DNA of 57,590 bases from Bradyrhizobium sp. (GCF_027451485.1 NZ_DAIDJE010000170.1:1-57590); one strand, 5' to 3'. Positions 1 through 13,366 are shown, numbered from the stretch's first letter. Translations and numbers: made by a program. Notes: generated by a model not told the origin, from the sequence alone.

Positions 1-74
1 GATTGAGGTTCTTCGAAGCCGAGTTTCATGACGCCAGCCTAAACGGACTGGCACGGATTACTAGCGCGAGTTGT

Positions 75-3026
<2,952 letters not shown>

Positions 3027-3144
3027 GAGGCGAATATGGGACGAGTCCGTGACGGAGAAAAGGGCCGGAGGTCTCAAGGAACCGGTTGCGCCGCGGCCCG
3101 TTTGCGATGTCAGCATCTGTCAGTATGGGGCGGGTCACTCATCC

Positions 3145-3307
3145 TGTCATTCCGGGGCGCGAGTGCAACGAGCGGGCCATGGTGCGCAATTGCGCACCTG
3201 AGAATCGATCGAACCGCAGGAATGCCTGGAGGAATTGACTCGCCGCCTGCGCCTTCCGCGCAAAATAGCCTCGCTATTTTGTCGCGGCGGCGCATCCCGG
3301 AATGACA
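3145..3307. repeat. Composite intergenic palindrome between uvrB and pgm
   Basis: The 353-base gap between the divergent genes uvrB and pgm holds a matched inverted repeat: TGTCATTCCGGG at 3145-3156 and its exact complement CCCGGAATGACA at 3296-3307. Nested inside is a second palindrome, CAAAATAG / CTATTTTG, at 3261-3268 and 3274-3281. The CATTCCGGG-type ends and the GCGCCGCGACAAAATAGCG-like centre resemble dispersed palindromic elements I remember from Bradyrhizobium genomes. No gene is supported inside. It may be a non-autonomous repeat; copy number cannot be assessed here. Confidence 0.6.
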
Positions 3308-3379
3308 AGACCGGTTTGCTTCGCCTAGGCTCGTCATGATGGAAAACGTCTGTCTGGTTCAATTTCGTCAAGGATCCCC

Positions 3380-5026
<1,647 letters not shown>

Positions 5027-5034
5027 GTTGCGCG

Positions 5035-5223
5035 TTATGCGGCGGGCGACGGCGAGGGACCGTTGACGATATCGAGGTGAATCCCGCCGCAGCGGATGCA
5101 TCGCATCGTCCAGTATTCGGCGCCCGCGCGCCCGCCGATCACGCGCAGCACCCGAAGCGTGCCGTCGCAGTCCGGGCAGTTGGATCGTATGGCGGCGGAT
5201 GAGCTGGTGTTGGATTCATACAT
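5035..5223 (-). CDS. Small zinc-ribbon-like protein
   Basis: A 62-aa protein with a CPDC...CIRC arrangement (about residues 16-19 and 42-45), as in a treble-clef or ribbon Zn-binding fold. No enzyme motif is visible. Its ATG overlaps the 3' end of the upstream 79-aa gene by 8 bases (ATGTATGA), so the two are almost certainly co-transcribed and translationally coupled. It converges on pgm, whose stop lies 9 bases away. Function unknown; that it binds zinc is inferred from the cysteine pairs only. Confidence 0.65.
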   Translation of the reverse strand: MYESNTSSSAAIRSNCPDCDGTLRVLRVIGGRAGAEYWTMRCIRCGGIHLDIVNGPSPSPAA

Positions 5224-5455
5224 GGGCGGTCTTCCGCGTTTTCTCTGTCGTCAGGAATCGCCGGTTGAGGTAGTCGACGCGGGTCTTTGCGTCGGCGATC
5301 GCCGCTTCCGCATCGGACCAGGCGAAGCCGACCTCAAGCTCGGGGAACGACACGCCGTCGATGACGACGGGCTGATGGTCCTCTCGCCTGATCCGGGCGT
5401 GCCAGAGCCCCCTGCCGGCTTCAAAAGCCTCGATCTGAAAGCCGCCATAGGTCAT
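5216..5455 (-). CDS. Conserved hypothetical protein (79 aa)
   Basis: A short soluble protein beginning MTYGGFQIEAFE, with an acidic central part and a helical segment DAEAAIADAKTRVDYLNRR near the C-terminus. The pattern of a short beta-rich half followed by one helix loosely recalls HicB-like or small ligand-binding folds, but no diagnostic motif is present and I assign no function. It is the first gene of a two-gene unit with the zinc-ribbon-like protein, overlapping it by 8 bases. Confidence 0.65.
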   Translation of the reverse strand: MTYGGFQIEAFEAGRGLWHARIRREDHQPVVIDGVSFPELEVGFAWSDAEAAIADAKTRVDYLNRRFLTTEKTRKTAHV

Positions 5456-5683
5456 GTCACGTCTCCACCGAATCCGCGGATGAAGGAGATCACGACCTGG
5501 CCCCGGCGCGTGTGAAGTGGTTCACAGTTTTGCGACAGTTGCCGCGCGCGCGGCACATTGCAGCCATCACTTTCGCGGCAGGCGGCGGCAGGTGCCGTTG
5601 ACTCGGCCGGCCGCCGGGGCGAAATTCATGCATTCGCATCCACTTTCCGGTGCGCCGCGCCGGCAACGACAAGGACCGCCCTT

Positions 5684-6391
5684 ATGATCGATCTCCATTA
5701 CTGGACGACGCCGAACGGCCACAAGATCACGATGTTTCTCGAGGAGACCGGGCTGAAGTACAAGATTTTCCCGGTCAACATCGGCAAGGGCGACCAGTTC
5801 AAGCCGGAGTTTCTGGCGATTGCGCCGAACAACCGCATCCCGGCGCTGGTCGATCACGAGCCGAAGGGCGGCGGCAGGCCGATCTCGATCTTCGAGTCCG
5901 GTGCGATGCTGCTCTACCTCGCCGAGAAGACAGGCCAGTTCATCCCGGCGGACATCTACGGCCGCTACGACGTCATCCAGTGGACGTTCTGGCAGATGGG
6001 CGGTCTCGGGCCGATGGCCGGACAGAACCATCACTTCCGCAATTATGCCCAGGAAAAGATTCCCTACGCGATCGACCGCTACGTGAACGAGACCAACCGG
6101 CTTTACGGCGTCCTCAACAAGCGGCTGCAGGATCGCGAATTCATCGCCGGAGCGTATTCGATCGCCGACATGGCGAGCTATCCCTGGGTCGCGGGATACA
6201 AGAACCAGGGGCAGGACATCGAGCAGTTCCCGAACCTCAAGCGCTGGCTGGAGACGATCCGCGAACGTCCCGCCACGGTGCGCGCCTACGCGCTCGCCAA
6301 GGAGGTCAATCCGAATTTCGGCCAGCCAGCGATCCGCACCGACGAAGAGCGCAAGCTTCTGTTCGGCCAGACGGCAGCGGTGGTGAAATAG
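5684..6391 (+). CDS. Glutathione S-transferase, nu class (YfcG/YghU-like)
   Basis: A cytosolic GST family protein of 235 aa. The N-terminal thioredoxin-like domain starts IDLHYWTTPNGHK, where the TPNG motif replaces the Ser/Cys/Tyr of other GST classes, as in E. coli YfcG/YghU disulfide-bond reductases. The NNRIPAL cis-Pro loop and FESGAMLLYLAEK glutathione-gamma-Glu site follow. The all-alpha C-terminal domain ends SIADMASYPWVAGYK. Likely role: glutathione-dependent disulfide or peroxide reduction. I moved the start to the ATG at 5684; an upstream in-frame ATG at 5558 would add 42 residues lying before the GST fold. Confidence 0.9.
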   Translation: MIDLHYWTTPNGHKITMFLEETGLKYKIFPVNIGKGDQFKPEFLAIAPNNRIPALVDHEPKGGGRPISIFESGAMLLYLAEKTGQFIPADIYGRYDVIQWTFWQMGGLGPMAGQNHHFRNYAQEKIPYAIDRYVNETNRLYGVLNKRLQDREFIAGAYSIADMASYPWVAGYKNQGQDIEQFPNLKRWLETIRERPATVRAYALAKEVNPNFGQPAIRTDEERKLLFGQTAAVVK

Positions 6392-6556
6392 CTTTCTTGT
6401 CGCTCAACGCAGACGCGCAACTTTATGTTTGCTGTCGATGACAAGCTCGCTGCGGGTCCAGTATGGATCTGCGGCGGGCTTGGCCGCTTCTGCCTGTTGC
6501 GTCACCGGTTGGCCGGATCGGAATTCCCGGCCTCAACCACCGATTTTCGACCGTCC

Positions 6557-6967
6557 TCAGGCGCCGCGGGACGCGGCGCGCTCCCGTTCGACGCGCTCGG
6601 TTACGTCTCGCGCCACTGCGACCGCGCCGAGCGCTTCGCCGGTCGCCTTGTCCTTCACGATCGCGAAAGTCATCTCGACATAGAGTTTGCGCCCGCTCTT
6701 GTGCAGGGCGCGGGTCAGCGTCGGGCGGCCTTGGAGCTTCATGGTGCCGCTGGTCATCGCGGCATTGAAGCCGCGCCAGTGGGCGGCGCGCAAATGCTCC
6801 GGAATAATCACATCGAGGTTTTGACCAAGCGCCTCGTCGGCCGAAAAGCCGAATAGCGCAGAGGCTGCGGAATTCCAGCGCGCAATGTCGCCGGCGCGGT
6901 CGGTGTAGATGGTCGCATCGGCCGTCTGGTCGAAAATGAGTTCCGCAAGGCGGGGATGCTCGTTCAT
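6557..6967 (-). CDS. Single-domain PAS protein
   Basis: 136 aa consisting of almost nothing but one PAS/PAC module: LIFDQTADATIYTDRAGDIARWN (beta-strands A/B), SALFGFSADEALGQNLDVIIPEHLR (helices) and the PAC-like end LGAVAVARDVTERV. There is no kinase, GGDEF or HTH output domain, and the frame ends with a short polar tail. It probably senses a ligand, redox state or light and passes the signal by protein contact; the partner is unknown. It stands alone between a GST gene on the plus strand and an exported protein on the same strand. Confidence 0.85.
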   Translation of the reverse strand: MNEHPRLAELIFDQTADATIYTDRAGDIARWNSAASALFGFSADEALGQNLDVIIPEHLRAAHWRGFNAAMTSGTMKLQGRPTLTRALHKSGRKLYVEMTFAIVKDKATGEALGAVAVARDVTERVERERAASRGA

Positions 6968-7030
6968 CGGTGTACCTGTTTGATCGGTCGCAACGGCGCC
7001 CCCGTTTCGACGGTCTCCTGTCGCCCCCCT

Positions 7031-7543
7031 TTACCTGCGCGCAAGCTCCTGCACGGCAGTCTTGATCTCGCTCACATCGTTGAGCGCCTTGCAGCTCTTC
7101 AGAAGCGGACCCACTTCCTTTTCGCCTTCCTTCTTGATGCCGCGCAGCATCAGGGCCACCGACCGTCGCGCGGCCTCTTCAAGTTCCAGCCGTTTTGGCG
7201 TTTGCAGCGGCTTGGCGATGTTCGCTTCGACTTCCATGGTCGCTTCCTGGGCGCGAACGTAGCTCTTCTTGGAATCAGGATTGGACGTCAGCGTTGAAAG
7301 GCCGCCATACATCAGCGAGCATTCGGAAATGCGCTGCACCACCTTTTCGCGCAGGGCGCCGCTTTCGTTGCTTTCGCCGATGGCATTATTGATCGCGGCG
7401 ATCACGTCGAGCGCGGCCCAGGTGGTGTCTGCGCGCGTGGTGTCTGCGCGGTTGGCTTGTGCGCAGGCCAGGCGCGGCGAGACCAGCAAGGCGGATAGCA
7501 GGCCAAACACCAGCAGCAAGATCACCCTGGGACGGTCGGACAT
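7031..7543 (-). CDS. Exported hypothetical protein
   Basis: 170 aa with a Sec signal peptide (RPRVILLLVFGLLSALLVSPRLACAQA) and then a small helical domain with two cysteines (ECSLM, LKSCKAL) that may form a disulfide. A tandem RADTT-RADTT/W duplication sits just after the signal peptide. The start is the second of two adjacent candidate codons: the ATG at 7541-7543 has GGGGAGCC upstream, while the codon before it is GTG. No family recognised; likely periplasmic. Confidence 0.7.
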   Translation of the reverse strand: MSDRPRVILLLVFGLLSALLVSPRLACAQANRADTTRADTTWAALDVIAAINNAIGESNESGALREKVVQRISECSLMYGGLSTLTSNPDSKKSYVRAQEATMEVEANIAKPLQTPKRLELEEAARRSVALMLRGIKKEGEKEVGPLLKSCKALNDVSEIKTAVQELARR

Positions 7544-7621
7544 CACTGGCTCCCCATCGAAAAAGCTAGCGCGCTGCTAACGGCGTTCGGCGCCTTCGTC
7601 AACATGTCAGACTGTCCCATG

Positions 7622-7825
7622 TCAGGCCTGCGGAACGTCCCTGGTTCGGGCCGCCGCCTTGAGCAGGCATTCCCGGCACAGGCAATCCTCACCCTCGCGC
7701 GGCATCGGCAGCCGCGCGGTCTCCTCCGCGCACCAGCACGTCTGCGATTGCGCGCATGAAAATGCCGCTCCGCATCGGGAACAAACGACCTGTCGAACCG
7801 ACTCCGATTCTAAACGATTTGTCAT
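7622..7825 (-). CDS. Cysteine-rich CWC family protein
   Basis: 67 aa with eight cysteines in the arrangement CSRCGAAFSC...CWC...CLCRECL, which matches the small cysteine-rich CWC family (PF14375 type). Such proteins are probably zinc-binding; their function is not established. It is a monocistronic gene on the minus strand between the exported protein and the DUF1800 gene. Recognition rests on the CWC tripeptide and the cysteine spacing. Confidence 0.8.
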   Translation of the reverse strand: MTNRLESESVRQVVCSRCGAAFSCAQSQTCWCAEETARLPMPREGEDCLCRECLLKAAARTRDVPQA

Positions 7826-7938
7826 GAATGAGACCGAACCTTCGCCGCGTTTTTCATGTCCGGTTCATCGCTGATGGTGCTTGATCGAGGCGTAATATAC
7901 GTGCCGCCGATTGAAGGAAAGTCTGCAGGAACCTTAAC

Positions 7939-9474
7939 ATGTCCCGCGATCCGCAAGCTGCCTTGATGGCGCTCAATCGTTTCGGCTTTGGTGCGCGCGG
8001 CGGCGCGTCAGGCGATCTGGTCAACGCGGCCTCCGACCCGCGCGGCTTCGTCAGGGCCGACCTTCAGCGGCCCGCCGCGGTGCGGCTGGAAATGCCGACC
8101 TTGCAGCCGACGCCGGCCCTGGCCGAGGTTGCCTTTGCCTATCAGGCCGAGGTCAAGCAGGCCCGCGAGGCGGCAAAGGCCAATGCGAAGGCCGCGGCAG
8201 GCGTTGCTGACGGCAAACCGGCGCCGCCCGCGCAGCCGTCGAATTCGAAACCGGCTTCCGCGGGCGTGTCGAACAAGATGGCGTCGATGGACATGCCGGC
8301 GAAGGACAATGCCGACGCGCAGGTGCAGGCGAACGATGCTGCCAAGGCGCCGAAGCCCCTCAATGTGATCCAGAAGACATTTCGCGCCGAGGCGCTTGCG
8401 CGCCTGCAGCGCGCGCTGCAGGTCGATTGCGGATTCGGCGAGCGCCTCGTGACCTTCTGGTCCAATCATTTCTGCATCTCGGCGGCCAAGGGGCAGTTGG
8501 GGCGAATGTGGGCCGGCTCGTTCGAGCGCGAGGCGATCCGTCCCCACGTGTTCGGTCGCTTCAGCGAGATGCTGATGGCGGTGGAGCAGCACCCGGCAAT
8601 GCTGTTCTTTCTCGATAACCAGCAATCGCTGGGCCCGGATTCGCGCGCCGGGCAAAACCGCAAGCGTGGTCTCAATGAAAACCTCGCGCGCGAGATCATG
8701 GAATTGCACACGCTCGGGGTCGGCAGCGGCTACACCCAAGCAGACGTGACGTCGCTCGCGCGCATCATCACCGGCTGGACCTTCGTCGGCCGCCAAGGAA
8801 AGCTCGGGCCGCCCGGCACCTTCGTGTTCAACGCCAATGCGCATGAGCCGGGACCGCAAACCCTGCTCGGCAAGACCTACGCCGATACTGGCCTCGCGCA
8901 AGGCGAGGCGGCGCTCGCTGACATCGCGCGCCATCCGGCGACGGCAAAATTCATCGCCACCAAATTCGCCCGCCATTTCGTCGCCGACGATCCCCCGCCG
9001 GCATTGGTCGCGCGGCTGCAAGATGTGTTTCGCCGGACCGACGGCGATCTCAAGGCGCTCGCCACCACGCTCGTCGATTCCGACGAGGCCTGGCAGGCGC
9101 CGCTGACCAAGATGCGCAGCCCTTACGAATATCTGATCGCGACCGGGCGTCTACTGGACCATATGCCGGAGGAGCCCGGCCGCTATCTCGGGGGGCTCAA
9201 TATGCTCGGCCAGCCCTTGTGGTCGCCGTCAGGGCCGAACGGATTCCCCGACACCAACGCAGCCTGGGCCGCGCCCGAGGGCATGAAGCTGCGACTCGAC
9301 ATCGCGGCAGAAGTCGCCTCGCGCATCGGCGACAACGTCGACCCGCGCGATCTGCTCGAACTGGTGGCTGCCGATGCCGCGTCGCAGGAGACTCGTCAGA
9401 CCATCCAGCGGGCGGAATCGCGCCAGCAGGCGCTGGCGCTGTTATTGATGTCGCCGGAATTCCAGAGGAGATGA
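7939..9474 (+). CDS. DUF1800 family protein
   Basis: 511-aa protein of the DUF1800 family, of unknown biochemical role, almost always encoded beside a DUF1501 protein. Seen: the N-terminal LNRFGFGARGG, the core VDCGFGERLVTFWSNHFCISAAKG, the NENLAREIMELHTLGVGSGYTQADV block and the C-terminal LLLMSPEFQRR, all typical. A low-complexity Ala/Lys/Pro-rich insertion occupies roughly residues 70-145. There is no clear signal peptide, although its partner carries a Tat signal. Its stop overlaps the start of the DUF1501 gene in an ATGA, so the two are translationally coupled. Confidence 0.9.
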   Translation: MSRDPQAALMALNRFGFGARGGASGDLVNAASDPRGFVRADLQRPAAVRLEMPTLQPTPALAEVAFAYQAEVKQAREAAKANAKAAAGVADGKPAPPAQPSNSKPASAGVSNKMASMDMPAKDNADAQVQANDAAKAPKPLNVIQKTFRAEALARLQRALQVDCGFGERLVTFWSNHFCISAAKGQLGRMWAGSFEREAIRPHVFGRFSEMLMAVEQHPAMLFFLDNQQSLGPDSRAGQNRKRGLNENLAREIMELHTLGVGSGYTQADVTSLARIITGWTFVGRQGKLGPPGTFVFNANAHEPGPQTLLGKTYADTGLAQGEAALADIARHPATAKFIATKFARHFVADDPPPALVARLQDVFRRTDGDLKALATTLVDSDEAWQAPLTKMRSPYEYLIATGRLLDHMPEEPGRYLGGLNMLGQPLWSPSGPNGFPDTNAAWAAPEGMKLRLDIAAEVASRIGDNVDPRDLLELVAADAASQETRQTIQRAESRQQALALLLMSPEFQRR

Positions 9475-10709
9475 CGGCAGTGGAAAGCAACGTGGATTGC
9501 TGCGAAAATCGCCTGGTCACGTCACGCCGTGGCTTCCTGCTCGGCGGGGCCTCGTTCGCCGCCTGGGCTTACCTGCCGAAATTCGCCCGCGCCGCCGACG
9601 GGCGTGACCCGCGCCTGATCGTCGTCATCTTGCGCGGCGCGCTCGACGGCCTCGCCACTGTCGCACCGGTCGGCGATCCGGATTACGCCGCGCTGCACGG
9701 TCCGATCGCGCTCACGTCAGACGGTCCACACGCCGCAACCATGCTGGACTCGTTCTTCGCGCTGCATCCCGCGATGCCGGAATTCGCGCGGATGTATCGC
9801 GGCAAGCAGGCCGCAGTGATCCATGCCGTTGCGACGCCTTATCGCGACCGCTCGCATTTCGATGGCCAGGATGTGCTGGAGAGCGGGTTTGCCGGTCCCG
9901 GACGCGTACAGTCCGGCTGGCTCAATCGCGCGCTCGAATCTCTGCCAAAGGGCGAACATGTCTCGAACGGACTTGCGGTCGGCGCCACCACGCCGCTGGT
10001 GCTGCGCGGTGCGGCGCCGACCGTCGGCTGGGCGCCGGCAAACCTCCCGCCGGCCGCCGACGATACCGCCATGCGCCTGCTCGATCTCTATCAACATCGC
10101 GATCCGGCGCTGGCGTCAGCGCTGAGACAAGGTCTGCAACTGGAGAAGACCGCGCTTGGCGAGGACATGAAGGCGAGGCCCGGCGGCAACAACATCGCCG
10201 CCATGCGGCTGGTGGCGCGCGGCGCCGCCAAGGTGATGGCAGCCGACGACGGTCCGCGCATTGCCGCGCTCGCTTTCGATGGTTGGGATACCCACGCTAA
10301 CGAAGGCGGCCCGGTCGGACGCCTTTCGCAATTGCTGTCGGGTCTCGACGGTGCGCTCGGCGAGTTCCAGAGCGGGCTCGGCGAGCGCTGGCGCGATAGC
10401 GTAGTGGTGGTCGCCACCGAATTCGGCCGCACCGCGCGCATCAACGGCACCGAAGGCACCGACCACGGTACCGGCACCGTCGCCCTTCTCGCCGGCGGCG
10501 CGGTGAAGGGCGGGCGTGTGATCGCGGACTGGCCGGGACTGAAGCCGGCCAATCTCTATGAAGGCCGCGATCTGGCGCCGACCGCAGATCTGCGCGCCGC
10601 GCTGAAGGGCATCCTGCGCGATCATCTCGGCCTAGGCGAAGCCGTTCTGGCGAAGAACGTGTTTCCTGCCAGCGCGGCGGTGAAGCCGATGCAGGGGCTG
10701 GTCGGGTGA
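9471..10709 (+). CDS. DUF1501 family protein with Tat signal
   Basis: 412-aa protein of the DUF1501 (COG4102) family, related to alkaline phosphatase/sulfatase-fold proteins. Seen: a twin-arginine signal SRRGFLLGGASFAAWAYLPK, then LIVVILRGALDGLATV, a FDGWDTHANEGG motif and the VVVATEFGRTARINGTEGTDHGTG metal-site-like block near the C-terminus, all characteristic. Expected location is the periplasm or cell surface after Tat export. The start is fixed by the 4-base ATGA overlap with DUF1800; a longer in-frame reading from 9219 runs antisense to nothing but overlaps the DUF1800 gene and is not supported. Confidence 0.9.
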   Translation: MTAVESNVDCCENRLVTSRRGFLLGGASFAAWAYLPKFARAADGRDPRLIVVILRGALDGLATVAPVGDPDYAALHGPIALTSDGPHAATMLDSFFALHPAMPEFARMYRGKQAAVIHAVATPYRDRSHFDGQDVLESGFAGPGRVQSGWLNRALESLPKGEHVSNGLAVGATTPLVLRGAAPTVGWAPANLPPAADDTAMRLLDLYQHRDPALASALRQGLQLEKTALGEDMKARPGGNNIAAMRLVARGAAKVMAADDGPRIAALAFDGWDTHANEGGPVGRLSQLLSGLDGALGEFQSGLGERWRDSVVVVATEFGRTARINGTEGTDHGTGTVALLAGGAVKGGRVIADWPGLKPANLYEGRDLAPTADLRAALKGILRDHLGLGEAVLAKNVFPASAAVKPMQGLVG

Positions 10710-11648
10710 TTACTTCGTCATCCGATCGATCTCCGACATGTCTTCCGACGTGAGGCGCCAGCTGATCGCCCTGGCGTTCTGCTCGACCTGTTCGACGCGT
10801 GTGGCGCCCGCGATCACGCTGGCCACCTGCGGCCGCGCCGCGAGCCAGGAGAAGGCGAGGTCGAGCATCGAGTGACCGCGCGCCTGCGCGAAGGCTTGCA
10901 GTTTCTCGACGATCTCCTCGTTGCGCGGCGTGGCATAGCGGTCGCGCAGCCGCGGCACTTTGGAAAAGCGCGTGTCGTCAGGCGCGGCCTGGCCGCGCTT
11001 GTATTTGCCGGTGAGCAGACCGCTGGCGAGCGGAAAGAACGGCAGCAGGCCGAGCTCGTATTCCTGTGCGCAGGGCAACAGGTCTCTTTCGATGTCGCGC
11101 ACGACAAGACTGTATTCGTCCTGGCATGACACGAACCGGCTTACATTCATCGCGCGCGCGACATGCTCGGCTTCCGCAACCCTCCACGCCGGAAAATTCG
11201 AATTGCCGATGTAGCGCACCTTGCCTTGCCGGATCAGATCGTCGAGCGCCCGCAAGGTCTCCTCGATCGGTGTCAGCGCGTCGTAGTCGTGCTGCTGGTA
11301 GAGGTCGATGTAATCGGTCTTCAGCCGCTTCAGGCTCGCTTCGACCGCCGACATGATGTAGCGGCGCGAGGCGCCCTGCTTGGTGCCGTCGGTGCTCATC
11401 GGCTTCGAGAATTTCGTCGCCAGCACGATGTCCTTGCGCCGATCTCCGAGCACCTCGCCGAGGACGGTCTCTGAGCCGCCCATGTCGGCATAGATGTCGG
11501 CGGTATCGAACAGCGTAATGCCAAGGTCGATCGCCCTGTGGATCACCTTGCGCGACGTTTCGAGGTCGGTGCGCTGGCCGAAATTGTTGCAGCCGAGGCC
11601 GACTGCCGAGACACGCAGGCCTGAGCAGCCGAGGTTACGGATTTCCAT
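10710..11648 (-). CDS. Aldo/keto reductase
   Basis: 312-aa NADPH-dependent aldo/keto reductase with a TIM-barrel fold. Seen: the N-terminal MEIRNLGCSGLRVSAVGLGCNNFG, catalytic Asp/Tyr in LFDTADIYADMGGSE, catalytic Lys in VLATKFSK and His in YQQHDYDALTPIEETL, then RYIGNSNF. This pattern matches the YajO/Gpr-like AKR11-AKR12 group acting on aldehydes or ketones; the substrate is unknown. The start at 11648 places the conserved beta-hairpin at the N-terminus; the 34 residues encoded upstream are rejected. It converges on the DUF1501 gene with no intervening base. Confidence 0.92.
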   Translation of the reverse strand: MEIRNLGCSGLRVSAVGLGCNNFGQRTDLETSRKVIHRAIDLGITLFDTADIYADMGGSETVLGEVLGDRRKDIVLATKFSKPMSTDGTKQGASRRYIMSAVEASLKRLKTDYIDLYQQHDYDALTPIEETLRALDDLIRQGKVRYIGNSNFPAWRVAEAEHVARAMNVSRFVSCQDEYSLVVRDIERDLLPCAQEYELGLLPFFPLASGLLTGKYKRGQAAPDDTRFSKVPRLRDRYATPRNEEIVEKLQAFAQARGHSMLDLAFSWLAARPQVASVIAGATRVEQVEQNARAISWRLTSEDMSEIDRMTK

Positions 11649-11972
11649 GGATCGATCCCGTGCTTCGATAGCGAAAGATACGCCATTCTGGCCGTGTCCG
11701 GTCCGCGCGCAAGCCGGGGCGCGAGGCATGCCATGCGAAAACGGAGACATTGCGGGAACAACAATGCAAAAAAGTGCGGCCCCGGTCAGGCACGGCGACT
11801 GACGGGGACCGCTGGGGGCGCGGATGATCGTCGACGGGGGCTGATCAAACGCAGGCGAAGGCTAGCCCTGCATTGTAACGGAGTCGTGACATGGGGATTT
11901 GTCCACAGCCGATGTTCAATCCTGCGGATACCGGCCGACGGCTCCGAGTGGCGCAAACCAGGGGCATTCCCG
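11649..11972. other. Intergenic region without recognisable feature
   Basis: About 324 bases between the aldo/keto reductase start and the acetyltransferase stop, both minus strand. I see no convincing gene, hairpin or promoter; the short plus-strand reading beginning near 11734 has no homology I recognise. It should contain the promoter of the reductase gene. Confidence 0.4.
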
Positions 11973-12434
11973 TCACAACACCTTGCGGTAGACGATGAAG
12001 CCGGAGCGCTCGGCGAGTTTGTCGTAGAGCGCTTGCGCGGCGTGATTGGTCTCATGCGTTTGCCAGTAGAGGCGCGGCGCGCCGGCCAGCCTTGCCTGCG
12101 CGTAAACTTCGCTGATCAGGGCCCCTCCGATTCCCTGTCCGCGTACGGACGCATCGGTGAAGAGATCCTGCAAGTAGCAGACCGGTTCGATCGCGGTGGT
12201 CGAGCGGTGAAACAGATAATGCGCGAGCCCGACAAGCCGGCCGCCGCTTTCGGCGACGAGCGCCTGCATCGGCTCGTAGGCGTCGAAGAAGCGCAACCAA
12301 GTCATTCGGGTCGTTTCGGGCGAAAGCGCGGTCGGACCGGTGCGGCCGTAGAAGGCGTTATAACCATCCCACAGCGGCAACCATTGTTCGTAATCGGAAC
12401 GCGCGAGCCGGCGGACGAGGATTTCATCGGGCAT
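11973..12434 (-). CDS. GNAT family N-acetyltransferase
   Basis: 153-aa acetyl-CoA-dependent acetyltransferase. Seen: the N-terminal MPDEILVRRLARSDYEQWLPLWDGY, motif D/A with LQDLFTDASVRGQGIGGALI (the R/QGxGxG/A pyrophosphate-binding loop) and the C-terminal YWQTHETNHAAQALYDKLAERSGF typical of GNATs acting on small amines. The start at 12434 was chosen because the domain begins there; an upstream start at 12491 would add 19 unrelated residues. The substrate cannot be inferred. Confidence 0.9.
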   Translation of the reverse strand: MPDEILVRRLARSDYEQWLPLWDGYNAFYGRTGPTALSPETTRMTWLRFFDAYEPMQALVAESGGRLVGLAHYLFHRSTTAIEPVCYLQDLFTDASVRGQGIGGALISEVYAQARLAGAPRLYWQTHETNHAAQALYDKLAERSGFIVYRKVL

Positions 12435-12514
12435 GGGCTTATCCGGCGAAATGGATCTGTTCTGCCGGTTTAAGTGGCGCTGCCGCATCAATCAATGCAG
12501 CTTATCTCGACGCC

Positions 12515-13366
12515 CTATTCGGCCGCGCGCAGATGCCCCGCGGGATTGCGTAACCCGTTCTTGCGCATCGAGCGATAATAGTCGGCGCAGGCTGGATCGT
12601 CGGTACGGCGCACCAGTTCGGTCACCGGCGTATAGCTCAGCATCCGCCCGCCATCGGGCAGGGCCGTGCAACTGAAGCGAAGCACCTGACCATCGCGCAG
12701 ATTGATGTTGATCGGGGCCGAATCTCCTGTTCGCATTTTTTCGGTGCGCTCCGCGATGAAGGCGCTCAACTCCTCTTCGGGCATTTCGTAAGCGCCGGTG
12801 TCGCGGCCATGATACATCAGCGCGATGAAGGGCGGCTTGCTGTCGGCCTTCTCGTCGGAGAGCGCGAAGTAATCGCGAAACGCGCGGTTGATGAATTCGG
12901 CGCGGGTGTCGCAATCGAGCAGCACGATGGCGATGTCGACCTGGTCAAGCGCCGCTGAAAGCCGCTCCGCCGTGACGTGGTGGCGGCGTTCCCAGGCGAG
13001 CGTATCGACCAGTCTTTTCCGCAAGAGGCCGGTCAGCACCGCGGTGCAAATCACGGCGATCGCAAGTATCGAAATACGGGTAAGGTCCGCCGTCGAGTAC
13101 CCAAAGAAGTGACCGAGGGAATGGGCCGATGAATCGCCCGGATGCGCGCCGCGGAAGGACAGGATCAGCGCGCAGGAAACGACGGCCAGTGCCGCGCTGG
13201 CGAGGCTGGAGCGAAGGCCCGACAGCGAGCCGGCGAGCGCCACGGTGCAGACAAAGATCGGCGCCGCCTTGGGAACGACGAACAGAAGGCGCTCGGCAGC
13301 AAGGGCGGTCAACGCCGTCGCTGCGGTGAGGGCCGGTCCGAAGAGAGCACGCCAGTCGAACTGCAT
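12515..13366 (-). CDS. Membrane-anchored PAS-domain protein without output domain
   Basis: 283 aa. The first 125 residues hold about four hydrophobic segments (for example LTALAAERLLFVV, FVCTVALAGSLSGL, LASAALAVVSCALIL, ISILAIAVICTAVLTGLL), like a MASE/DUF4118-type sensor module. A PAS_7-like domain follows (LDQVDIAIVLLDCDTRAEFINRAFRDYF ... GGRMLSYTPVTELVRR). The protein stops about 25 residues after the PAS domain, with no histidine kinase, GGDEF/EAL or HTH. It may act as a membrane sensor that signals through a partner, or be a truncated sensor kinase. No kinase fragment is seen downstream. Confidence 0.8.
   Translation of the reverse strand: MQFDWRALFGPALTAATALTALAAERLLFVVPKAAPIFVCTVALAGSLSGLRSSLASAALAVVSCALILSFRGAHPGDSSAHSLGHFFGYSTADLTRISILAIAVICTAVLTGLLRKRLVDTLAWERRHHVTAERLSAALDQVDIAIVLLDCDTRAEFINRAFRDYFALSDEKADSKPPFIALMYHGRDTGAYEMPEEELSAFIAERTEKMRTGDSAPININLRDGQVLRFSCTALPDGGRMLSYTPVTELVRRTDDPACADYYRSMRKNGLRNPAGHLRAAE

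Noticed and set aside
3110..3371. Short minus-strand frames in the uvrB-pgm gap
   Set aside because: They lie on the palindromic repeat and show no domain or ribosome binding site.
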